Assembly: GCA_025934595.1 (NCBI GenBank)
Contig: JAICXU010000108.1
Span: forward strand, 1 to 8,208
Direction: 5' to 3'
Length of the DNA stretch: 8,208 nt
DNA from: Polyangiaceae bacterium
GTDB lineage: Bacteria > Myxococcota_A > Polyangia > Polyangiales > Polyangiaceae
A model generated the notes under the pieces. That model saw only the letters and a program-made list of their open reading frames with translations. It was not told the origin of the DNA and did not search any database. A program made the translations under genes and the position numbers. Of the stretch, positions 1-6,040 are shown piece by piece. Every line of letters starts with the position of its first letter. Within the stretch, counting starts at the first letter, position 1.

Positions 1-98
1 GAATCGCGACGCGAACGTGTGAGCCGACGCCGAGTTGCTCGCAGCCCCGCAGGCGGTGCGCGGCTTCGGGCTTCGCGAAACTCTTCGGAAGTCGAATC
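1..98. other. Short stretch at the window edge with no recognisable gene
   Basis: This 98-base stretch lies downstream of the protease stop codon. I see no ATG or GTG start on the minus strand, no convincing ribosome binding site, and no hairpin followed by a T-run that would qualify as an intrinsic terminator for the protease gene. A 7-bp tandem duplication (GGCTTCG twice, 62-75) is present but is too short to interpret. The stretch could be the tail of a gene that runs off the window, which cannot be decided from here. Confidence 0.4.
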
Positions 99-1082
99 TC
101 ACGCAGCCGAGCGACGTGAATCGGGTTCCGGTTTCACGCTGAGTGTTTTCTTTTCGTTTCCACGCAGGACCTCGATCTCGATCGATTTCCCGACCGCATC
201 ATCCGTCAGGATCCGATGCAGATCGTCGACGGCGGCGACCGCTTTTCCTCCAAAGCGCACGATCATGTCGCCGTCGCGCAGGCCTGCGCGTGATGCAGGT
301 CCAGCGGGCTCGACGGCGGTCACGAAAATCGCCGTGCCGTTTTCGAGCTGGAAATGGCGCTGATAACGCGCGTGCACGGGAGCCGTTTGCGCGCCGATGC
401 CGAGGTATCCGCGCTTGATCGATCCTTCGCTGAGGAGCTTCGTCGCGATCCACTTCGCCGTGTCGACCGCGATCGCGAAACAGATTCCTTGCGCGGGCAA
501 GAACATCGCCGTGTTCACGCCGATGACGCGACCGTCGGAGCCGACGAGCGGTCCGCCGGAGTTTCCGGGATTGAGCGCCGCATCGGTTTGGATCACGTCG
601 TCGACGACGCGTCCCGACGGCGTTCGCAGCGATCGACCAAGCGCGCTGACGACGCCCGCCGTCACCGTCCACGAGAATCCGAATGGATTTCCAATCGCGA
701 TCGCGAGCGTGCCCGGCTTCAACTTCTTCGACTCACCGAAATCGGCGACGGGAAGATCACTTCCATAGATGCTGAGCACGGCAAGATCGGTATGTGGATC
801 CTCGCCGACGAGACGCGCCACTCGCGGCTCACCGCCGGGCAGCGTGACCAAAATCTTTTCTGCGCCGTGCACGACGTGACTGTTCGTGACGATGAATCCG
901 TCGGGGGTGAACACGAAACCAGAGCCCGCGCCGTCGCCGCTTCCGCGACCGCGACGACCGCCCTGCGCCTTTTTCAGCTCCACTTTCGCCGTGGCGGGAC
1001 CGATTTTTTCAGCGACGCGCGTCACCACGCGGGAATACGCGTCGAGTAGCTGTGCGTCCTCTTCATGGATCTCGTGCGTCAT
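99..1082 (-). CDS. HtrA/DegP-family trypsin-like serine protease with one PDZ domain, apparently without signal peptide
   Basis: Seen: a 327-residue protein when started at the ATG at 1082. The chymotrypsin-fold protease spans about residues 35-215 with the complete triad: His69 in TNSHVVHG, Asp99 in DPHTDLAVL and Ser175 in the hallmark NPGNSGGPLVG. GNPFGF and TAGVVSALGR are also typical HtrA segments. A PDZ domain follows at about 225-315, with YLGIG (226-230) as the likely carboxylate-binding loop and RAGLRDGD further on. An Arg/Gly-rich loop precedes the first strand. The ATG is chosen because AGGA lies 6 nt upstream; a GTG at 1133 would add 17 residues but has no ribosome binding site. 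Known: HtrA proteases degrade or remodel misfolded proteins, usually in the periplasm, and PDZ domains read exposed C-termini. Odd: the N-terminus (MTHEIHEEDAQLLDAYS) is polar and acidic, with no export signal or anchor, so a cytosolic location is inferred. It has one PDZ, as in DegS, where DegP has two, but lacks the DegS anchor. The exact subfamily is unresolved. Confidence 0.93.
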   Translation of the reverse strand: MTHEIHEEDAQLLDAYSRVVTRVAEKIGPATAKVELKKAQGGRRGRGSGDGAGSGFVFTPDGFIVTNSHVVHGAEKILVTLPGGEPRVARLVGEDPHTDLAVLSIYGSDLPVADFGESKKLKPGTLAIAIGNPFGFSWTVTAGVVSALGRSLRTPSGRVVDDVIQTDAALNPGNSGGPLVGSDGRVIGVNTAMFLPAQGICFAIAVDTAKWIATKLLSEGSIKRGYLGIGAQTAPVHARYQRHFQLENGTAIFVTAVEPAGPASRAGLRDGDMIVRFGGKAVAAVDDLHRILTDDAVGKSIEIEVLRGNEKKTLSVKPEPDSRRSAA

Positions 1083-1092
1083 CTCTTTTCCT
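1083..1092 (-). promoter_or_regulatory. Ribosome binding site deciding the protease start
   Basis: Read on the minus strand, AGGA (1092-1089) followed by AAGAG lies directly before the ATG at 1082, leaving a 6-nt spacer from AGGA. This supports the ATG at 1082 over the GTG at 1133, which has no purine-rich motif at the right distance. Confidence 0.65.
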
Positions 1093-1157
1093 GGCTGCCG
1101 AGGCGATGCCGCGCTCGACGGGAGTGGTTTCACGGGCGAAGCGCCTCGTGAGATCGG

Positions 1158-1185
1158 AACCTAAGAATGCGCGCGCCTCTGTCAA
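1158..1185 (-). promoter_or_regulatory. Candidate sigma70-type promoter for the protease gene
   Basis: On the minus strand a perfect TTGACA (complement of 1180-1185) is followed after 16 nt by TAGGTT (complement of 1158-1163), which matches the -10 consensus at 3 of 6 positions including the first T, the A and the last T. Transcription would start near 1150, giving a leader of roughly 70 nt before the ATG at 1082. The -35 box is strong and the -10 box weak. It is the best promoter-like pair in the divergent region but is a prediction only. Confidence 0.4.
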
Positions 1186-1281
1186 CTCGCGCAGGAATGG
1201 CTCAAACGTAGCCAAAGGAAGTGGCGGTGCCGGTCATCAAAAACGCGGTACCATTGTAAAAGAGCGCTCCGAGCCCCGAAG

Positions 1282-4200
1282 ATGAAGTCGTCCAGAATTC
1301 CGCTGACCGTCCTCGCGCTCGTCATCGCCGGCGTCCCTAGTTTCGCGTTCGCGCAAGATTTCGATCCGAACGGCCGCCACAAACATCCGCCCGCGCATCC
1401 GACTGGGCATCCCACCGGACACGCGACCGGCCATCCGACGGCGCCGCATCCATCCGGCAGCGCGACGGGGTCGAACCCGGATGCCGGCACCTCGAACGCC
1501 GTCCTCATCGATCGTTATACGAAGGTCGTTCTCTCGCAGCCGGGCTCGCCTTTTCCGCTGCAGCGGCTCGCCCAGCTCTATCGCGATCGCGACGGCAATC
1601 TCGCGAAGCTCGTCGCAGAGTTCGAGTCGCGCGCGAAGACGGCGAACGCCGAGCAGTACGCATCCACCGTCACGCTCGCCGGCATCTACAAGATCGACGG
1701 GCGCATCGACGACGCGGTGAAGACGCTCGAAAAGGCGATCTCGCAGAAGGCCACCGATCCGGCTGCGATCTTGACGCTCGCGAACCTCTTGAAGGATCGC
1801 GGCGACAACGACACGGCTCGCAAGCGATTCGAGCAAGGTCTGGCGTTGCAAACCGCCCTGCCCGACAAAGAGCAAACGCTGCGCACGCTCATGGCCATCG
1901 CGCTCGACGCGAAAGATTGGGCGGGCGCGAAGCAATATCACCAGAGCCTCGTGAAGCTCGAGCCGACGAGCCTCTTCGTGAAAGGCGAGCTCGGTCGCGA
2001 GCTCTACACGCGCGGGGAGTACGAACGCGCGGAGACCGAGTTCAAAGATTTGGTCGCCGCGGCGCAAGGCGACAATCGCGCGCTCGCCCCCGCGTTGAAA
2101 GATCTCGGCAAGGCACAAGCGAAGGCCCACAAAAATCCGGAAGCGCTCGCGACGCTGAAAAAAGCGCTCTCCGCCGCCGGTCAAGAAGCGGCCGTGCGCG
2201 CGGAGATCTACGAGACGATCACGGAGATTTACCGCGCCGACCAAAAGCTTCCCGTCTTGATCCAAGAGATCGAGAGCGAGCATCCCACCGATTTCGCGCG
2301 CCTCGCGCTGCTCGGCTCTCTTTACGAAGAAACCGGCGACGCCGCGAATGCGCTGAAGACGTATCAAAAAGCGCTCGCGGTCTCGCCGCGCAACATCGAC
2401 CTGCGCCTGAAGATGGTGCGCCTCCTCCAAGCGCAAGGCGAGCTCGACAAAGCGATCACCGAATACGAAGGCCTCATTCGCGCCGCGCCCGACAATCCGC
2501 AATTCGTGTTCGAAGAATGCGACGCGCTCATGCAGCGTGGAGACCGCGTGCGCGCGATGAAGCTGCTCACCGAGCTCGAGGCCCGCGGCAGCTCGGACGA
2601 AGAAGTGTTGTCTCGATTGGCGGATTTTTACGGCAAAATCGGCGAAAACGAGAAGTCGCTGCGCGTCCTCACGCGGCTCGCGCAAGTCGGTACGAACGAC
2701 CCCTCGCATCTCGTCGATCTCGGCGACCGCTATTTCCAAGACGGCAACACTGCGCTTGCGGTGACGACGTGGAAGCGAATCCTCACGACGATCACGCCGC
2801 GCGCACGCGCTCTCTCTGCGCTCGGCGACGTCTATCTCGAGCACGACATGACCGCCGACGCGCTCACGACCCTCCGCGAGGCGGTCTCACTCGATCCTTC
2901 GAGCAGCGCCTACAAGAAGCAGCTCGCGAGCGCCTACGAGCGCGCGCACAACTATCGCGAAGCGCGCGTGCTCTGGCAGGAGCTCGGCGAGCGCGCGAAG
3001 AAGACGAACGACAAAACGCTCGCGCGCGAATCGCGCACGCACATCGTTTCGCTTTGGGGGCTGGAGCGCATCATCGAAGGCCAAGTCGCGCCACTCTCCG
3101 CTGCATTTCGCTCGACGCCACCCGACGTCGAGGCCGGTCGCACGCTCGCGGAGGTGCAGATCCACCTCCGCAAGTCGGCCGACGCCGAGGGCACGCTCCG
3201 CCGCGTGATTCAGCTCGCGCCGGGAGACAGCGACAGCTACCTCGCGCTCGAGCGCGTGCTCGTGCAAGAAGGGAAATTGCAAGACGCGATCGCGGTGCTC
3301 GAGAAGCTCGTCGAAGTGGAGCCGAAACGCGCGCGCGAGCTCTATCAACGCATGGCGCAGTATGCGCTGCAGACCTATCACGACGACGACGCGATCAAAT
3401 ACGCGGCACGCGCCGTCGAGCTGAATCCGGACGACGCGGAAGGACATCGCAAGCTCGGCGAGATGTACCGGTCCCGGCAAGACACCGAGCACGCGATCAC
3501 GGAGTTCCGCGCGGCGATCGCGAAAAACGACCGCCTCTACATCGTGTACTTCGAGCTCGCCGATCTGCTCCTCACGAAAGGCGACACCGACGAAGCCGAC
3601 CGGCTGTTTCGCCGCGTGATTCGCGGCGCGCCCGACGACGAGCTCGTTTCGCGCGCGGCGCGTCTCTCGATGCAAATCAATCTCGGCAAAGGAACGCTCG
3701 AGTCGCTCGAGCAGGATCTCTTGCCGCTCGCGATCGGCAATCCGCAGAAGCCAATCTATCGCAGGCTCCTCGTCGAGATTTACGGCAACCTCACGTATGC
3801 GCTCGTGCAACGCGTGAAGCACGGAAGCGGCGCGCCGCTGTCACCCGAGGAAAAAAAGGACTCCGACGCCGCAAAAGAAGCGCTCGCACGCATCGGTGCG
3901 CGCGCCGTGAAGCCGCTGCTCGACGCGCTGTCGGACACGGACACCGGCCAGCAACGCATCGCGATCGACGTGCTCGGTTACGTGCAGAACAAGAACGCCG
4001 GCCCTCCCCTCTTCTCGTTCGCGACGGGTCCCGCGGAGACGCCGCTCCGCACGCGCGCGATGATCGCATGCGGTGTTCTGTCCGATCCGAGCTTGCTGCC
4101 GAAATTCAGCGCGCTGCTTTTGCCGAAACAAAGCGACGACGAAGGCACGCCCACCGACTCGGTGGCGATCGCGGCGACCTGGGGCCTTGCCCACATGCAA

Positions 4201-5421
4201 GACAAACGCGCGGCGCCTCTACTTCGCGCGCTCGCGAAACGCGGGACGCCGGAGATGCGCGCGCTGGCCGTGCTCGGTCTCGGATTTTTGCACGACAAGA
4301 GCGCCACGTCGGAGGTGGCGGAGGTCGCGCGATCGCTCGACAGTGGAAGCGTCGCACGTGCCGCGGCCGCGTACGCGCTCGGTGAGCTCGGCGCGGATTC
4401 CGAAGCGCCCACGCTTCTTTCGCTCGCGCAGTCCGGCGACGCGCTCCCACGCGAGCTCGCGCTCGTTTCACTCGCGCGCCTCGGCGCTGCACACAACGGT
4501 GAGCCACCGGGGGGACCGGCGGCGCTCGATGCGATGGCCGACGCCGTGTTCGCCGGGGGCGACGCGGACAGCGCCCGCGCCCGCGCCACCGCCGAATCCT
4601 TGCAACGGGCAGGCAGCGCGTCGCTCGCGCTCTTGGCGCGCGACAAGCCGCTTTTTCTCGGTGATGTGCTGCATGCGCCCGAGGGCGCGATCGACGTCGA
4701 AGCGATCCTGGATTCCCTCGTTCCGCAGAATTTGTCCGACGCCGACCGCGCGAACGCCGTCGTCAAATACGGTGACGTGCTGTCACGCGCGGCGAAGACG
4801 GCGCTCGGGACCTCCAGTGATCGCGCGCGCGCGGTGCTCGATGCGATCGGCGACAACGACGGATCGCTGAGGCCGCTGCTGACGGCATCGAGCGCGCCGA
4901 CGAACGACAAGGCACACGCGCGCGCGAAGCAGATCGCGCGTGACCTCGAACCGGCGATCGTCACCATCGCCCGACATCCCGATCCCGCGCTTCGCATGAA
5001 GGCAGTCATCCTGCTCGCTCACTCACCCACCGACGAAGCGCGCGACGCGATGGTGAAGGCCGTGAACGATCCGAGCGAGGCCGTGCAACGTGTCGCGCTC
5101 GCATCGCTGGGATCCGAAGCGAACCCGCGCGCGGTGGCGGCGGTCGGAAAATTCATCGCGATGCAAGAGAGCTGGGCGATGCGCGTGCTCGCCGTCGAGG
5201 CGCTCGGCCGTCTCGGCGCGGCAGGAAGCGGCGGCGACGCAGCCGAGATCTTGAAGAGCTCCGCGCTCCACGACACGTATGCGCTCGTGCGTGAGGCGGC
5301 GGTGAAGGCGCTCGCATCGTTCGACGTCCCACGCGCGAAGCTCGTCGCCGGGCAGATGGCGTCGACCGATCCCGAGCCGCGCGTCCGCGAGACTGCGCAG
5401 GCCATCGTTCGAGGACATTGA
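1282..5421 (+). CDS. Large secreted TPR + HEAT repeat protein
   Basis: Seen: 1379 residues. A signal peptide (MKSSR, then a hydrophobic core) ends in AFA at residue 24, fitting signal peptidase I, with mature QDFDP. Residues 36-65 form a His/Pro/Thr/Gly-rich linker. About residues 80-850 are helical hairpins of TPR type; clear units lie near 166-189, 343-371, 514-540, 651-676, 725-750 and 759-786, with the usual LG..Y...G....A......AL pattern. About 865-1379 switch to HEAT/PBS-lyase-like repeats, for example near 866-901, 1022-1053, 1234-1277, 1296-1315 and 1333-1348, with recurrent VR.AA..AL..LG. No enzymatic motif or further membrane segment is seen. Known: both repeat classes build superhelical protein-binding scaffolds. 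Inferred: an exported, probably periplasmic, scaffold or assembly factor. Its stop overlaps the next start (TGATG), so it heads the coupled cluster. The start at 1282 is supported by the signal peptide beginning there, not by its weak ribosome binding site. The partner is unknown. Confidence 0.92.
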   Translation: MKSSRIPLTVLALVIAGVPSFAFAQDFDPNGRHKHPPAHPTGHPTGHATGHPTAPHPSGSATGSNPDAGTSNAVLIDRYTKVVLSQPGSPFPLQRLAQLYRDRDGNLAKLVAEFESRAKTANAEQYASTVTLAGIYKIDGRIDDAVKTLEKAISQKATDPAAILTLANLLKDRGDNDTARKRFEQGLALQTALPDKEQTLRTLMAIALDAKDWAGAKQYHQSLVKLEPTSLFVKGELGRELYTRGEYERAETEFKDLVAAAQGDNRALAPALKDLGKAQAKAHKNPEALATLKKALSAAGQEAAVRAEIYETITEIYRADQKLPVLIQEIESEHPTDFARLALLGSLYEETGDAANALKTYQKALAVSPRNIDLRLKMVRLLQAQGELDKAITEYEGLIRAAPDNPQFVFEECDALMQRGDRVRAMKLLTELEARGSSDEEVLSRLADFYGKIGENEKSLRVLTRLAQVGTNDPSHLVDLGDRYFQDGNTALAVTTWKRILTTITPRARALSALGDVYLEHDMTADALTTLREAVSLDPSSSAYKKQLASAYERAHNYREARVLWQELGERAKKTNDKTLARESRTHIVSLWGLERIIEGQVAPLSAAFRSTPPDVEAGRTLAEVQIHLRKSADAEGTLRRVIQLAPGDSDSYLALERVLVQEGKLQDAIAVLEKLVEVEPKRARELYQRMAQYALQTYHDDDAIKYAARAVELNPDDAEGHRKLGEMYRSRQDTEHAITEFRAAIAKNDRLYIVYFELADLLLTKGDTDEADRLFRRVIRGAPDDELVSRAARLSMQINLGKGTLESLEQDLLPLAIGNPQKPIYRRLLVEIYGNLTYALVQRVKHGSGAPLSPEEKKDSDAAKEALARIGARAVKPLLDALSDTDTGQQRIAIDVLGYVQNKNAGPPLFSFATGPAETPLRTRAMIACGVLSDPSLLPKFSALLLPKQSDDEGTPTDSVAIAATWGLAHMQDKRAAPLLRALAKRGTPEMRALAVLGLGFLHDKSATSEVAEVARSLDSGSVARAAAAYALGELGADSEAPTLLSLAQSGDALPRELALVSLARLGAAHNGEPPGGPAALDAMADAVFAGGDADSARARATAESLQRAGSASLALLARDKPLFLGDVLHAPEGAIDVEAILDSLVPQNLSDADRANAVVKYGDVLSRAAKTALGTSSDRARAVLDAIGDNDGSLRPLLTASSAPTNDKAHARAKQIARDLEPAIVTIARHPDPALRMKAVILLAHSPTDEARDAMVKAVNDPSEAVQRVALASLGSEANPRAVAAVGKFIAMQESWAMRVLAVEALGRLGAAGSGGDAAEILKSSALHDTYALVREAAVKALASFDVPRAKLVAGQMASTDPEPRVRETAQAIVRGH
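1396..1443 (+). repeat. Four tandem HPTG-type tetrapeptide repeats in the linker of the TPR/HEAT protein
   Basis: Residues 39-54 read HPTG, HPTG, HATG and HPTA, each encoded by 12 nt. The copies differ at synonymous sites: the first His codons are CAT, CAT, CAC and CAT, and the Gly codons are GGG, GGA and GGC. The repeat is therefore conserved in protein rather than being a fresh slippage product. With flanking HKHPPAH and PHPSG it forms a His-rich flexible segment right after the signal peptide. Metal binding or a flexible tether is possible but not shown. Confidence 0.75.
5411..5415 (+). promoter_or_regulatory. Ribosome binding site of the lipoprotein gene, inside the end of the TPR/HEAT gene
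   Basis: GAGGA ends 5 nt before the ATG at 5421. This fixes the start at that ATG, whose A is also the last base of the upstream TGA, in preference to the TTG at 5418 or the ATG at 5445. Confidence 0.65.
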
Positions 5422-5975
5422 TGACCTCGCGCGCCACTCACGCCATGCGCAACGTGTGCGCATTTACCTTTTTTTTGGCTGGATTCGTGATCGCCGGCAT
5501 TGCGCCCTTTCTCTCCGGTTGTCGCGACACCGCCGAGTTTTCGACCGGCAGCGGGCACTACGAAGGCGCGGTCGTGAGCGGCAGCTTCGTTCGCACCGGC
5601 ATCGCCGACGGCACGCGCGCCTGCGTCACCCTCGATGCCGATCATCTTCAGAACACGCCGGGCATGCTCTGGACGAACGACGGACGCTTCCACGCCACGC
5701 CGCTTCGACCCATTCCGCAAATCTGGCATGATCCCTTGTCGACGTTTTCGTTCGGCGAGGGTCGCACCAAGAATCTCATGTACGTCGTCAGCCCCTCTCT
5801 CGACGCCGGCGATCCCGGCACCGACGTCATGGCCGTCGTGTCCCTCATGCACACGGGCGGCATCGAGGTGCGGTTGATTCGCGGCGCTCCCGACGCGGAC
5901 GGCGGCGACGTCGACGCGGACATCATCTTCGCTGTCTTCGATCTCGACTCCACCCCGGGCCCCTGTCCTTTCTGA
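5421..5975 (+). CDS. Putative lipoprotein of unknown family
   Basis: Seen: 184 residues. The first 34 form a lipoprotein-type signal: basic start with two arginines, hydrophobic stretch (FTFFLAGFVIAGIAPF), then the lipobox LSGC with Cys34 as the predicted lipidated residue. The mature part is about 150 residues, beta-rich in appearance (GHYEGAVVSGSFV, MAVVSLM, IEVRLIR, IIFAVFDL). Cys68 and Cys182 could form a disulfide. An Asp-rich segment, DADGGDVDAD, lies at residues 158-167. I recognise no family and no catalytic motif. Known: lipobox proteins are lipidated after export and anchored in the inner or outer membrane. Arg follows the Cys, which gives no clear sorting call here. Context: it starts in the TGATG overlap with the TPR/HEAT gene and ends in another TGATG with the micro-ORF. 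Inferred: it may be a membrane-anchored partner of the secreted scaffold upstream. Confidence 0.85.
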   Translation: MTSRATHAMRNVCAFTFFLAGFVIAGIAPFLSGCRDTAEFSTGSGHYEGAVVSGSFVRTGIADGTRACVTLDADHLQNTPGMLWTNDGRFHATPLRPIPQIWHDPLSTFSFGEGRTKNLMYVVSPSLDAGDPGTDVMAVVSLMHTGGIEVRLIRGAPDADGGDVDADIIFAVFDLDSTPGPCPF

Positions 5976-6040
5976 TGGTCCTCTTTCTCCTCCTCATCCT
6001 GCTCATGGCCGCGCTTCTCGCGATCGTCTTCTTGAAGTGA
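5975..6040 (+). CDS. 21-residue hydrophobic micro-ORF (possible single-helix membrane microprotein)
   Basis: Seen: an ATG at 5975 whose A is the last base of the lipoprotein stop (TGATG), followed by 21 sense codons and a TGA at 6038-6040. The peptide begins MVLFLLLILL, continues MAALLAIVF and ends in Leu-Lys, so it is almost entirely hydrophobic with one terminal Lys, long enough for one membrane-spanning helix. Its stop overlaps the GTG start of tsaD (GTGA, 6037-6040). There is no Shine-Dalgarno motif before the ATG, where the sequence is pyrimidine-rich, so translation would depend on re-initiation after the lipoprotein. Inferred: either a genuine small membrane protein, possibly interacting with the lipoprotein, or a leader whose translation carries ribosomes to tsaD. 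The chance alternative is real, because C/T-rich DNA encodes Leu/Phe/Ile. The exact fit between two coding sequences raises my confidence. Confidence 0.5.
   Translation: MVLFLLLILLMAALLAIVFLK

Larger units (their letters stand above)
1083..1281. promoter_or_regulatory. Divergent intergenic region between the protease and the TPR/HEAT operon
   Basis: This 199-nt region is the only sizeable non-coding gap in the window and must carry promoters for both directions. For the protease the TTGACA box at 1180-1185 is the best candidate. For the rightward operon the best I find is TGTAAA (1255-1260, 4 of 6 to the -10 consensus), with only a weak CGGTCA (1231-1236) 18 nt upstream; this is poor evidence. 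The ATG at 1282 has no good Shine-Dalgarno sequence, only GAG at 1271-1273. I see no clear operator palindrome or riboswitch. Confidence 0.5.

Noticed and set aside
62..75. Tandem GGCTTCG pair downstream of the protease
   Set aside because: Two 7-bp copies in GC-rich DNA are easily due to chance, and there is no terminator-like T-run.
354..1049. 231-codon plus-strand frame opposite the protease
   Set aside because: It is a mirror of the protease gene, which has the full catalytic triad on the minus strand. The plus-strand translation has no domain.
1083..1133. GTG at 1133 as the protease start (344 residues)
   Set aside because: It has no ribosome binding site, and the added residues are a Pro/Ser-rich non-conserved-looking stretch. 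The ATG at 1082 has AGGA at 6 nt.
1237..2844. 535-codon open frame on the minus strand opposite the TPR region
   Set aside because: It lies antisense to a well-supported coding sequence, its product is Arg/Glu/Leu-rich without domains, and such frames arise from G/C-biased third positions in the sense gene.
1917..4385. 822-codon plus-strand frame overlapping the TPR/HEAT gene in another frame
   Set aside because: The translation is extremely Arg-rich and low in complexity, as expected for an off-frame reading of GC-rich DNA. The overlapping frame has a signal peptide and clear repeats.
2887..5009. Further long minus-strand frames (2887-3822 and 3978-5009)
   Set aside because: Both are antisense to the TPR/HEAT gene, and their Arg- or Ser/Ala-rich translations show no recognisable motif.
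5019..5852. 277-codon minus-strand frame opposite the HEAT end and lipoprotein
   Set aside because: It crosses the junction of two supported plus-strand genes and its translation shows no family signature.
5978..6010. Pyrimidine-rich tract as a regulatory or triplex-forming element
   Set aside because: It is explained by Leu/Phe/Ile codons of the micro-ORF and has no mirror symmetry long enough to stand on its own.
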